NCBI RefSeq assembly: GCF_030272615.1
Contig: NC_081412.1
Coordinates: forward strand, 546,604,202-546,668,201
Reading direction: 5' to 3'
Source of the DNA: Cryptomeria japonica
Taxonomy: Eukaryota > Streptophyta > Pinopsida > Cupressales > Cupressaceae
DNA length: 64,000 nucleotides
Below the pieces are notes generated by a model. That model saw nothing but the letters and a program-made list of their open reading frames with translations, had not been told where the DNA came from and ran no database searches. Positions 47,211 through 58,737 of this stretch are shown piece by piece. The position numbers and the translations under genes were made by a program. The stretch's first letter is position 1. Each line of letters opens with the position of its first letter.

Positions 47211-48073
47211 AAGCTTGATCCTATGCTAGCCCTTGGTCACCTTGTTCGGGGACCAAGGAGCTCTAGGAGGACTAAGGTGCTCAAGTGTGACCATGGTGCC
47301 CTAGTGGGACCAAGGTGCTCAGTTGGGACCATGGCACCCTTCTGGGGGCACATATGAAATCAAAATTTCCTCCATACTAGAAAGTCAAAGATAAGTCAAC
47401 AAAAAGTACGAAGGTAGTTCAGTAGACTCACCTCATCAAGCGGTTGATCGACGATAATAGACTATCATAGGATCTTCATTTGGGTAGGCATCTTATGTCA
47501 TTTTCAAGGCATCATGAGTGCTATGTGAGCTCGTGTACTACAAATAAGACAAAAAGTGAGAAAATGACAAATGAAGTATCATTTTTACTATTTGTGAGGT
47601 ATGTGCTTCTCTCTTTTTCAAAGATCTAATTTCTACTTTTATACTTAATCTTTCATATAATGAGCTAGAGAACTCTTATTTCTGAACTATTGATGGTGTT
47701 GGAATTATGATTCAGTTCTCTTTCTTGCCAAATGTTTCATGATGTGCTTTGATCGAGCCTCATTTTGAGAATTTGTCATCACACTTGTTCATAATTTGAT
47801 GTGGTAAATATGATACCCTATTCCACCTCACTAATGAGCAATCTGAAATAGGGGGGAATATAGCTACCCATGAATTTCAACACTTCCTTGGTAAGCATTT
47901 AGGTGATTTTGTGGTTTTATCTAACATGTGGTTTTGTAGGGTGTGGTTCCTAACAGTGTACTGTAGATACCACTAGGGGATTCATCTAACACCTTATGGA
48001 TATATCCTTTCTCATATTATTCTTACTTTTTTATACTTTGTCTTTCATATGCATGTAGTGGCATATGACCACT
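47211..48073. other. Non-coding stretch before the G 3' LTR
   Basis: 47230-47345 holds repeated GGACCAAGGTGC/GGACCATGGCACC-like words, some forming inverted repeats. 47350-48073 shows no gene; it is the likely 3' untranslated region of G. Confidence 0.4.
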
Positions 48074-48088
48074 AAAATGGGGGCTAAA
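48074..48088 (+). promoter_or_regulatory. Gypsy G polypurine tract
   Basis: AAAATGGGGGCTAAA immediately before the LTR-like start TATAGCATCATAAATTG. The same tract with one change (AAAGTGGGGGCTAAA) precedes the H LTR on the other strand at 58723-58737. Confidence 0.7.
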
Positions 48089-49094
48089 TATAGCATCATA
48101 AATTGTACACCCTTAACTAGACGGTACAATTCCACACTTAGGTAAGCACCTTCCTTAGTGTGTTTGTATCTTTCATTTCAATTCCTCCTTAAGAATTTAA
48201 TTAATTAATTTAATTAAATTTAAGGGCTTCTTTCATCTCTCTATGCACCATATAATTGGGTCATTTTAAATTAAGTATTCCCCCTTTTATTTTATCCTCC
48301 CACAAAATCATTTCATCAAATACCCTAATTATGTCCTATTTTGACCTTCAAGGCCCGATTTCACATATCTAAATGTCACAAACTCCCACATACTCTTAGA
48401 ATTTTGTCTAAAATCACAATTACCTTGCTTCTCCAAAAATTTGGCAAAAAGTTGGTCGGACTGTGTGTTTAGATTAGGTAGCTAGCTACCTAGTCCCAAC
48501 TTTTTCTCCTCGAACTTCGAGAGCATGTTTTGGCAGTATTTTAATACTCAAATCCAAGATTAGTGAAAAAATTATTTCTAATCCAGCCTATGACTCAAAA
48601 CAAATTTAGGGTCTCCTACATATAGCCTTTCTTTCATCAATTGAAGGATCCACAATCTAGAAATTAAAGGAGGCACTTGTGAAGTGAAAGTACAAGTTAT
48701 ATGAAGTCTACAACAACAAATAAAGAATTCATCTAGTCTACATCAAGAATTTTCAACATCTATTAGGAGCTTTCAAGATATTGAAGAGTAATAGGATATC
48801 ACCAACTATTGATTGACTTGTACATCTCCCTTAGGGTTTGGTATGGTTTCATGTTATTTTTATGTCTTTGCATAAGCTTTATTTTCAGATTTATATTCAT
48901 TCTTTAGATCTCTTAGTTCATTTATGGTTGGAAGAATTTGCATTTATATCTACAAGAATTTAGGGTTTTCTCTCCAAAGTGTAGGATAGAACTCTAGATT
49001 CTTTATCACTCTCATTTAAGAGCTTGCATACACACAAGATTATTGCACATACATTTTCAGTACATTATTGGCTATTTGTGGAGGTAGAAACTAA
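48089..49094 (+). repeat. Gypsy G 3' LTR, cut by copia F
   Basis: Starts TATAGCATC (TG changed to TA) after the PPT and matches the inverted copy at 45260-46271 up to 49094, where F begins. Its remaining part should lie beyond F, outside the window. It contains AATTAATTAA-rich DNA near its start and no coding. Confidence 0.65.
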
Positions 49095-50514
49095 TGAATA
49101 ATGATGAACAATAAATACCCTAACTGGTACTGAGAGGGGGGGGGTGAATTAGTACAAACAAAAACTTCTCAACAACTTATCAAGCTAAAACAATGATAAC
49201 CGGTTGTCTTCATCACTGAACTTCACCATGGCAATACTGATTAAACATAGTAAGACTTTAGACATCTAAACCAATAAAACTGAATACTTCAAATATCATT
49301 CAACACTTGATAACTACTTCACCAATATACATATGCACATGTTGTATCAGCAATACCATAACCATTAGCTCTGCATGCAAAATCACCTAAACAAAGAATA
49401 CTCAATCATCACATGAAAAATGCACGACTCACGACATAGATTTTTCATGTGGAAACCCAAAAGGGAAAAACCACGATGGGGATGAATACCCACAAGCTTT
49501 TTTTTGAACTCTTTTGAAGCTCACTCTGTCAGGAACCTAGTCCGATTAAAGACTTTACAATAAGGTTCTATTAGGAACCAATCCTGTTAAAGATCACCCG
49601 ATTAAGGGATGGCTATATACCCTATTAAAGGTTACCTTGGTAGAGGATTTGAAGAACTCAATAATCTTGAGTCACCTGGTTAGAGGATTTATAATAAGCC
49701 TATTAAAGCTACGCGACAAAGGGATTTTCCTACTGTTGAAATGGTTAGAAGACAACAGGTAAAGCTCTGATCTAATAACAACACTACATGCTAAGGCAGA
49801 TCCTTTTCAACTCCTCTACTCTGCAATCACACTCTGTAGTTTTCCACTCATTGTTCTGGCAAGTATCTCATCACTTAGATACAAACACAACATTTTCCAA
49901 CACAAACAATAACAAACATGATCGACCTTATAGACAACAATTAGGTCGGTAGCATAAACCCTAAACCTTAAACATTTAGGTTTACAATTACAAGCGGTCC
50001 AATCCTAACTATTCAAACACTTTTCATAGAATAAAACAATCTCAAATAGATCACAAGTCATTCTGCATCGTCCATTCTTCATCACACATAGAAATCAGTA
50101 ACTTATCATGCTCTCTTCACATACAACTAAGAAGAATGTTCATTCCTGAGGTAGACATTTAATGCAATCGATCTTCACATGCAATATCCTCAAGGAAATC
50201 CTTCACGTGCACAAAAATGATGTGACATTTCGATCCCATCCTTATTTCTTAGCTAGCTTATCACATAATATCACCGGTTGCATCACACTAGCTAGATTGC
50301 CAAACTGGAAACCTTAGAGCTAAGACTACGAACCAGTAGTCACAATTAGTGAAACCCTCACACTGATTCACTACATCTCTTCATATTGGTTCTCCAACTT
50401 GAACATCAATAACAACTTCTTCCAATCTTCATACTAGTTTACCTATACTTATTGACATCAATGATAACATATATTATCATCATAAACATCATATCGGTTC
50501 ATCATATGCCAACA
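49095..50514 (-). repeat. Element F 3' LTR
   Basis: 1,420 bp. Starts TGTTGGCATA at 50514 (minus). Arms GTACTGA (49127-49133) and TTAGTAC (49149-49155) pair with one mismatch around a G-run. It carries a telomere-like block at 49953-49985, as in the C LTRs. Confidence 0.82.
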
Positions 50515-50736
50515 ATATCCCCCTTTGGCATTGATGACAATACTCAGTGTAGCATTGCAGCTATAACATATGTCTTCATAATCAGATATCTTCTCCCCCT
50601 TTGACAACAATTCCAAAGTGGAGGCACAAGCTTCCATTCTCCACTATGCTACTCCCCCTATGGAGTAGCATCCTTCAACACATCAACCTTGTAAGATTTG
50701 TCACTACAGTACTTGACTGATGTGGAGCACAAAACT

Positions 50737-52822
50737 TTAGTTTACTTCATGAAGAGGTAGAACCCCTAATTCACCTCTCAAATAGGTAAATGTAGTCTTC
50801 GGTAAGGGCTTAGTGGATATGTCTGCTACTACTCCTTACTGGAAACATGTTGTAATACAAACCTCTTTGTTTTGAACTTTCTCTCTCAAGAAATGATACT
50901 TGAGCTCAATGTGCTTAGTTATAGCATGCAATACCAGGTTCTTGGAAATATTCATTGTAGTTGTGTTGTCAAAAAATATACTCACTGGTTTAGATATAGG
51001 TACTTTGAAACCATCCAATACATGTTTCTTCCAGATTGCTTGAGTGTAGTTCATAAATCCTGCCACATACTTCAGTTCAGTTGTAGACTGAGAAGTACAA
51101 CTTTGCTTCTTACTCGTCCATGAGACTAGTCTTCCACCAAGAAAGAATGATCCATCAGTTGTGCTCTTTCATTTGTCCACATTACCTCCCCAATCTGCAT
51201 CAATATACACTTTGAGATTAAAATCACCATTGTATGGATACCACAATCCATAATCAACTATTTTGTTCAGGTATCTAAGAATCCTCTTGACTGCTACCAA
51301 GTGGGATTCTCTTGAACTTTTCTGAAAATGGGTCACAATGCCCACTGCATGAGCAATATCTGGTCTATTGTGTACCACATAGTGTAGCTTACATATCATT
51401 GACCGATACTCCTTCTCATTCACCAACACTGAATCATCTTCCTTAGTCAATTTACATCTAGTCACCATTGGTGTACCAACCGGTTTTCTTTCCTCCATGC
51501 CAAAGGTCTTCAATACCTCTTTGACATACTTAGACTAAGTAATAAAGATACCCTCTTTCATTTGTTGAATCTGTAAACCAATGAAGAACTTTATCTCTCC
51601 AATTAGAGACATCACAAACTCTTTCTTCATTACATCTGCAAATGCATGGCTCATTTCATCATCCCCTCCAAAGATTATGTCATCTACAAACACTTCACAG
51701 ATCAGAATTTGATCACCTTTAGATTTCAGGTAGATGTTTCTATCCTCACTTTTTCTCTAAAATCCTATCTTCACAAGATGAGAGTGTAATCATTCATACC
51801 ATGCCCTTGGTGCTTGTTTCAATCCATACAGGGCCTTGTGTAATCTACACACCATGTTACTATCTTTTGATAAGGCAAACCCATCTAGTTGCTCAATATA
51901 CACTTCCTCTTCTAGGATTCCATTCAAGAACATGTACTTCACATCCATCTAGTATACCTTAAATCCCTTAAATGTTGTAAATGCAAGTAGCATTCAAACA
52001 CCTTCTAGTCTAGGCACTGGGGCAAAGGTTTCTCCATAGTCTTCTCCTTCTTTCTGAACATATCCCTTGCATACAAGTCTTGCCTTGTTCCTTACAACTG
52101 TACCTTCTTCATTTAGCTTATTTATGAAGACCCATTTGGTACCTATGACATTCTTGTGTTCTGGTCTGGGTGCCAAAGACCATGTTGCATTCTTTTCTAT
52201 CTGATCTAGCTCCTCTTCCATTTCCTTAATCCAATCTTCATTTGTAAGTGCCTCTTTAGTAGTCTTAGGCTCAAATTAAGAAATCATGCAAGAGTTTTCT
52301 TTCACCTTTATTCTTGTGAGTATCCCTACATCTTTATCTCCTATGATATGCTTCGGATCATGATGTAATTTCAAATATCTAGGAATGACTCTAGCTGGTT
52401 TTGCTTTCTTTTCCTCTTCTTCTTCTCTCCATATTCTTCTTCACCTGCTACAACATCTACTGGTACAGGAACATTGAGGTCTTTGCTTGTTTCTTTCTTA
52501 ATCGGTTTCCAGAAGCTTACACCCGATTCATCTTCCACTTGCTCGTTGTAGGTTTCCTTAAGCTTCTTAGGGAATTCATCAACCCTAACATTAATACTCA
52601 ACAATTTTCTGAGTCCTATTGTTGCAGCACTTGAGAGCTTTTCTCTTAGTGCAATATCCAAAAAATATTCCTTCATCACATTTGGCATCAAACTTTCTCT
52701 GATTATCACCTCTCTTGATATAACACTTACTGCCAAATACTTTAAAATAACTCATAGTGGGAGTCTTCCCAGTCCAATACTCATAAGGGGTTTTAACTTT
52801 AACTTTCTTGATGAGTACCTGG
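50737..52822 (-). pseudogene. Element F pol: integrase end, reverse transcriptase, RNase H
   Basis: In sense order: YEYWTGKTPTMSYFKVFGSK and CDEGIFFGYCTKRKALK (52790-52640), [20 protein letters not shown] (52220), [28 protein letters not shown] (51830), FVDDIIFGGDD (51690), GTPMVTRCKLTKEDDS (51480), YIDADWGGNVDK (51200), KYVAGFMNYTQAIWKKHVLDG (51070) and a final HEVN ending at 50737. Stops and shifts occur near 52590, 52280, 51990, 51950, 51780, 51535 and 51170. Inactive. Confidence 0.86.
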
Positions 52823-52836
52823 TGTTAGGGTTCCCA

Positions 52837-52870
52837 CAGATACTGAGAGGGGGGGGTGAATCAGTATCTG
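52837..52870 (-). other. Palindromic arms around a G-run at the LTR end (example from E)
   Basis: Arms of 10 bp, perfectly complementary, enclose a 14-base G-rich loop (C-rich in the sense RNA), 14 bp from the LTR terminus and just upstream of where the PBS lies in the 5' LTR. Equivalent structures sit at 1427-1454, 14872-14905, 18155-18183, 29463-29485, 34517-34543, 41080-41108 and, with a mismatch, 49127-49155. Confidence 0.75.
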
Positions 52871-53532
52871 ACCGGTTATGAAATTTTCTTAAAACTGAAT
52901 ATGCAGAATATAAAGTAACAGTATACCAGTAAGCAATAATAAATGCAAATAACAAAATCAAAAACATCGACATGAAAGGAACACCATAACACAAGATGTT
53001 TAACAAGGAAACCCAGTGTGGGAAAAACCTCAGTGGGATTTGTGACCCACAATATTCACTTACTGGCCAATAAGTGAATATTACTTACAATAGGGGCCTG
53101 CACATACAGGAAGGCCAACTGCCTAGAGCTCACTGCTCAACAAGAAGTCACACTGACTTACAGAGAGGATTTACACAAATCCAATATTCTGTACTACTTT
53201 ACAATAGCATCTTCAATGCCAGATTCAGTACCAGTTCCTGCTTTGTTCTTTACATATACCCTTGACCTACAATTCGCACATTACGTCTACCTTATAATTT
53301 ATTTATTACATTTTCTCCATATCCTACAAATGCCTACAATGATCTCTTTTATATACAAGAGTCATTTTACAATTTGCCAAGTAGGCTTACAATGATAAAC
53401 AAAATATTACATAACAAAAATCCTGTCGGCCTCTATGCTGGTATACATATTTCCTTTTGTGCCAGTGTACATCTTCTGTGCTGGTGCCGGTGTACATTGA
53501 TTTTGTTGATGCCGGTGCACTATTCTGTTTGA

Positions 53533-53695
53533 GTAATGCTTTGCCGGTATAATGTCTTTGCCGATGCCATAGGATTGCAAGGTTGCCTATGTAATGTTTT
53601 GCCGGTATAACGTCTTGCTGGTGCCATAGGATTGCAAGGTTGCCTGTGTAATGTTTTGCCGGTATAATGTCTTGCCGGTGCCATAGGATTGCAAG
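53533..53695 (-). repeat. 57-58 bp tandem repeat in the U3 of element E
   Basis: Nearly three copies of a unit beginning at 53534, 53592 and 53649 (taatgttttgccggtataat and so on, with a shared ccataggattgcaag). It lies in U3, about 70-230 bp from the LTR start, a usual place for promoter enhancer repeats. The plus/minus open frame over it is a by-product. Confidence 0.8.
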
Positions 53696-54118
53696 ATTTC
53701 CATCAATGACAAAACCTTCAATCACACACAATGTCTCATTGGAGTGTCCATATGCCATCAATCTCTCCCTTTGGCATTGATGGCAATAGTCATGAGAAAT
53801 TTCAAAAAGATATCCAAAAATGTGTATACCAAAAAAATGTTACCAAAAATATGAGGGCTCCCCCTGACCATGTGATCCCTGTGTTTTGAATTTTCTCATC
53901 TACTACTCCCCCTTTGGCATCAATGACAAAGGTTAGTAGATTTGTAGTTGTACCAATACATAACCTCAACCTTGTAGCTGGGTAGTTATTAGCTGAAGAA
54001 TATCTCCCAAAATTAAGTTTATACCATCCATAAACTTCTTGCTCTCCTTTATTGCTATCTCAGTTCTGTGTACTATACCGGTGAGATGCTGCAAGTGCTT
54101 TGCCGGTGTTTTGCTACC

Positions 54119-57100
54119 CTATTTTAGTGCCTCTGAGATTTCCTTACCCAGAGATGCTAAATAGTCCAATCTTGTACTTAGTTTAGATCTCAAAAATTTT
54201 GCCTTGTTTATTATTTTCTCTTTTTCTCTTTCTAATTTAAGCAATTCTTCCTCAAAATTTGTTATCTTTTCCTCAAAAACTGATAATGTATTAGGTGAGT
54301 TAACAAAATTATCAGCAAGTTTATTGATCTCTTCCTGTGCCTTGCTTATCTTTTTGTCTACATCCATGGTCAAAAAGTTTATCTTACAGGTGTCTTTATA
54401 CAGAGTTTTGTATTCTTTCAATAAATTGCATAGTTCCGGTAGAAGTGTGTCAAATTCCCTGTTACACTTCTTTATTCCTTCCTCAAAGAATTTTTGTTTT
54501 TCTTTTTCTACACTTTCCTTTACAGTTTCTACCTTTGTTTGCTCAAAATTTCTAGAAATATATTTACAAAGTGTATCCAACTGGCCTAAAGAATCTTTGT
54601 TGGCTATATTACAATTTGGAGCTATTAATTTCAAAACTGGAATTGAATCATCTATTGCTTTATATGCTTGTGAGCTATAATCGGTTATTTTCTTGATAGA
54701 ATCGAGCAATACCTTTGTTACATTTGATGATGACCCAGTAAACTAAGTGCTGGTGGAAGGGACCATGCTGGTATTGACCTCTGGTAGGTCTATTTTTGTC
54801 TCCACAATTTTTCTTGCATCATTTCTTACCAGTGGTATCTGTTCTGGAGCCTTTAGCTCTATTGGTTGCTCTGTTTGTGTTCCAGATTCCTTCTTTTTCT
54901 CTGAATCTGCTACCGATTGCTCTTGGTTTCCTGTTGCCAGTTGCTCTTTATTATCAGATTTATCTGTGGTATCCTTATCTACCACTATGTTGATTTTTTG
55001 AGTATCAACATTCACAGTATATAGGACTTTAGGATTAGGATTGTTATCCTCTATGTCCATGCTCTCAGCTGTCGGTTGATCTTCTATAGTTGTTTTTACC
55101 GGTGGAGTATTTAAAGGAGGTGGGGGTAAGTTGTCTCTAATCTTGATACTTGGCGGTGCACCAACTTTACCTTTCCCTTTGTCCTTTTGATATACCAGAA
55201 TGGGCTTGGGATTCATATATTCTTCTTGTTTTTCTTTTTCAACCAAGAATCTATCCCAACCATCTTCTATTTCAGTTGAGACTTCAGTAACTCTACCTAC
55301 CATTAATGATATTTGCCGGTGTGCAGTGGAAAAGACTGTCCGGTTGGCCTGAGCTATCAAATCATCAATTTCCTTAGGTGAGTTGGCCGGGTATACTGCA
55401 AGTAATTTTTCTATTTTTATTTTCTTATCCAACTCAATTATTCCTTGCCTTCTGGCCTCAAGTCTCTTATATAATTCATCAGGAATTTCATTTAGGACTT
55501 GCATCAAAAACTTTTTATACATGTCCATGTGTAGTATAACACTTTCCTCAATTTGTCCTTTCTCATCTTCTAATAGGGTGTCGTAGATTTTCCCTATGTT
55601 TTTCAATTTTCCTTCCTCTGTGATTTCATCCAGTAATATGTCAAAAGGGGCCAAGTCAGTGTCTGTCTTCTTCTTCCTTTCGGGGGTTAGCTTTTTCTTA
55701 GGTGTGGCTTTCTTGACTGGAGACCTCACAGCTTGTTGCTTCTATCTTGTCCTTCTAGGTGAAGGAGTGGATACCGGTGAGGGGTCTCTTTTCCTCACAA
55801 CTCTTTTGAAAGTTGCTGGCATATCTCCTTCTGAGGAGGTATCTACCGGTGATAGATGAGTTTTAGGCTGTTGGGCTGCCAACTCATCTTTGGTTATGCC
55901 AGTTTTCTTTAGTACATCATCTTTTAAGGCTTTTGCTTGCCTGCTTCCTTTCCTCACAGATGCCTCAACTTTCTTTACTCTCTTCTTGGATTGAATTTGA
56001 CATTCAATGTGCTTAGCACTACCAAATACTTCTTCCTTTGGTTCATGGGGGGCTTCCAGAAGTGCTTTGGCATAAGTTTCCACTATGTGGTCATCTGCTT
56101 CATACCCCATTTCTGTAACCCAGATTGTTCTTGGGATGACTGCTTCCATCCAAATCTCATCCTTTTTTATTACAAAACAAATGTCATCCTTGTATTTGTT
56201 GACAATTTCCTGTGATAGTCTGATCCTCTTATTCATTTTGACCTTTAGTGCTTGAAAATACTCATGGATATTCTTTTCTTTGTTTTCACCCATGTTGTTG
56301 AATAAGTCAGACAATTGTTTTCCTACCGGTATGTCAAATCCAAAATCCTTGTTGCCTATATCGGGAGCCTGTTTGGTTATATGTAGCATTAAGCATAAAA
56401 GCAAATTTCCAAATCTAAAGGTTCCTTTCTTATCCTTCTTGATTTTTGCCAAGTTGTCAATTAACTCATCTTTTAACCATTCATAGATGTCAATTTTTTC
56501 ATTGTTCTTAACCATGTCATAAGCACTTTTTATGCATAAACTAGAAACAGAATTAAGCCTATTTGCATGAGTTGCTTTGTAACCTAGAATCATGCTAATG
56601 AATCTCACATTTGTATCGGTTACATCATTAACCCTCAATGATCTTTTGTCTGATGTTGCACCAGTTAGTTTCATTACTAGGTCATTGGAGACCTTCTTGG
56701 TTTTGTCGGGTCTGGTACCGGTGGAAGGTAACCCTATTACTGCTTTCATAGCTACCTTTGTAATTTTGTGCACTGAGTCAAGCCAAAAGAATGAGCCATG
56801 TACTCTGCTGAGAACTATCCTAATCACTTCCTTGGCAAATTTAGGAATGCAGAGGATTTCAGTGAATCCTAGGGTTTCAACAATTTGGTGTTCAGGTTTC
56901 ACATTTCTGGCATTGTCACATATAACAGATTTGTACATGTCTTTGATTTCTTAATCACCTAATTCCTCTATGTTGCAATGAATGTACATTCTAGGGTCTT
57001 CTGCATAAACAACACCCTTTGAAATTTGGGAAAAAGCACCTGTGTTGACATCTTTCTTAGCTACCTCGGGAACTAGCTCAAACACAGGCCTAGGTCATTT

Positions 57101-57157
57101 TATAACCTCAACTACTATAGGGTTTGCTATGAATTCAGGTGCAGAGGAGGATGCCAT
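54119..57157 (-). pseudogene. Element E ORF2, one reading frame with about four nonsense codons
   Basis: ATG 57157 (MASSSAPEFIANPIVVEV), stop 54119, about 1,012 codons in a single frame. Stops lie near 57093 (TGA), 56953 (TAA), 55742 (TAG) and 54740 (TAG). N-terminal domain: IRIVLSRVHGSFFWLDSVHKITKVAM, KLTGATSDKRSLRVNDVTDTNVRFISMILGYKATHANRLNSV, LKDELIDNLAKIKKDKKGTFRFGNLLLCLML. Then GSAKHIECQIQSKKRVKKVE, a basic and Pro-rich middle (KDKGKGKVGAPPSIK), an acidic MDIEDNNPN motif and a coiled-coil tail (54709-54119). There is no Lys/Glu repeat as long as in the NA elements. It is the best preserved ORF2 here. Function unknown. Confidence 0.72.
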
Positions 57158-57491
57158 GATGATAAATACCTTTTTCTGCCTTTGGATGGATTGATTGCTG
57201 AAATGCTTTGCCTCTTTGCTCAGAATACCTTAGCTCGGAAATCTTCGCGCTCTCTGAAGGTTTGAATTCACGGTGAAATGAAATGGAGCCAAAACTTAAT
57301 TTATAAAGTCTTTTCTGCCACCTACCACATTAATTGTCTGCCGGTAATGTATTAACTCAACTTTATTTGCCGGTACTGAAGGATTTTCAACTTATTTTCT
57401 CTAACCGAGGGAATAATAGCACATGTGTCATTAAATTGCCAAACCCTCAAGATAATTTTCTTCAATTTGATGAAGAACATCTTGTCAGTGG
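57158..57491. other. Element E sequence upstream of ORF2
   Basis: Non-coding, corresponding to the ORF1-ORF2 spacer of NA-3 by position. It contains GCCGGT words typical of the E LTR. It ends at AGTGG (57487-57491), the probable target site of H. Confidence 0.45.
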
Positions 57492-58722
57492 TGTAAAGCG
57501 GAAAAATCGAACCCTAGTTGTTCTCCCCTCCCCAACTCCAAGGAGAGAGAAGGGAGGTCACTAGGGTTGATGGTTTTCGCTTAGGAGAGACTTTACATTC
57601 AAAAGAGGGGTTGAAACCCACAAGATCCAATCCCACACAATGCAAGATTGGATTCTAAATGAGCTTCAAGGGTTAAGACATCAAGGATACCCTCTTTTGT
57701 AAAGAATGTAGATAGAATGATTGAACTAGGAATGCATGTAAAGTAAGAAAGATTCACTTATAAATAGAGATAGGGATATGGAATGAAGTTGCGGACTTGG
57801 AATTAGCAGTAAAATGTCGAGACGGTGCTGTTCTACAAATTTGAGCGAAAGTTGACGAGACAATGGCACCCGACGTGCACACGGTCCTCCGAAAAATCCG
57901 CGAAACGAAGGGGGATCTGCTTGTCTCTGCACAAGGATTCTAGATCTTCAATTACAGCCGCATACCTGCAACCTACACACAGAAAAGAGAGGATGATTGG
58001 GGGGTTAGGGATTAGGGGTTTGCCTTTAGGTCAAACCCCAGTTTTGGAATTAAACAAGAAATGAGAATGCTGTAAATGTAAATGTCTGTAATGTAAACAA
58101 GTACCAATACCTTATTGTAAGAATGTTCGTATTCTTACATGCAAAGGTGTAATGTATGTTGTATGTAATGTGTTGTAAGTGATCTCCTCTTCAATGGTTG
58201 AATCCTTGTCTTGAATGCAACACTTAGCCTTGAATGGAGACTTAGAATGCTCAATTGCTTGAAGGAATGCTTGAATGCTTGAATGTTTGAATGTTTGAAT
58301 ATCGCTTCCACCTCTTGCCCTTGCTTATTTTCTTCCTCCCTTTCTAGGAGAGGAAAATTAGTTTATATACTTGTCAATTAGGGTTGAGAGACTGATTTTT
58401 CCGACCTTAGGCCAACCTAGAAGCATTATTTTCCAATTTGCAAACTTCAAGACCCGATGCCCAAAAGGAGACCAGGCCCAAAATAGGGGTAGGGACCAGG
58501 GCGCTGGGCACCATGGTCCTGAAGGACCAGGGCACTGGGCGCCATGGTCCCACCTCCTGGGACAGCAGGGTGCAAGGAGGGATCATGCCAAGGTGCAGAA
58601 AAATGCACTTTTTGGTGTCACAAGCAGGTTTCAGGGTCTCCATTCATGTTCAACGTTGCGTTGCTATCGTGAAGACCCAAATGCAGTCGAAATTGCAAGT
58701 GTCACAATTTTAGGACACTACA
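57492..58722 (-). repeat. Element H 3' LTR
   Basis: 1,231 bp, sense start TGTAGTGTCC (58722), sense end CCGCTTTACA (57492), giving inverted ends TGTA/TACA. A TATA-like AGTATATAAACT lies on the minus strand at about 58370-58360. Two similar 30-bp units with GGACCAGGGC and CATGGTCC (about 58494-58553) form inverted repeats. The left end was set from the TACA terminus; the partner LTR is outside. Confidence 0.68.
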
Positions 58723-58737
58723 TTTAGCCCCCACTTT
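58723..58737 (-). promoter_or_regulatory. Element H polypurine tract
   Basis: The minus strand reads AAAGTGGGGGCTAAA directly before TGTAGTGTCC. Confidence 0.78.

Larger units (their letters stand above)
49095..52822 (-). mobile_element. Element F: copia element of the C family, right part outside the window
   Basis: 3' LTR 49095-50514, PPT 50515-50532, and pol (RNase H, RT, end of integrase) up to 52822, where E interrupts the integrase. Left target sequence is ACTAA (49090-49094). Coding is parallel to C throughout. The missing integrase, protease, gag and 5' LTR should follow E and H to the right. Confidence 0.85.
52823..53760 (-). repeat. Element E 3' LTR
   Basis: 938 bp, sense start TGATGGCATA (53760), sense end GGGAACCCTAACA (52823). 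It has the longest perfect arms of this set: CAGATACTGA (52837-52846) and TCAGTATCTG (52861-52870) around a G-run. Near its sense start it holds a three-unit tandem repeat. Confidence 0.82.
52823..57491 (-). mobile_element. Element E: ORF2-bearing LTR element, right part outside the window
   Basis: 3' LTR 52823-53760, PPT 53761-53778 (minus AATGCCAAAGGGAGAGAT), ORF2 (57157-54119) and upstream leader to 57491, where H interrupts. Left target sequence is CCTGG (52818-52822) in the F integrase. ORF1 and the 5' LTR are predicted to lie to the right of H. It belongs to the same broad group as D and NA-1 to NA-3. Confidence 0.75.

Noticed and set aside
53533-53695. Possible CRISPR-like array
   Set aside because: Units are contiguous tandem copies without unique spacers, in a plant LTR.
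53387-53761. Minus-strand frame with repeated NLAILWHRQ units
   Set aside because: It lies inside the E LTR and only translates the 57-58 bp tandem repeat.
57825-58713. Short plus-strand frames near 58 kb
   Set aside because: They are within the H LTR, overlap one another in several frames and show no domain.
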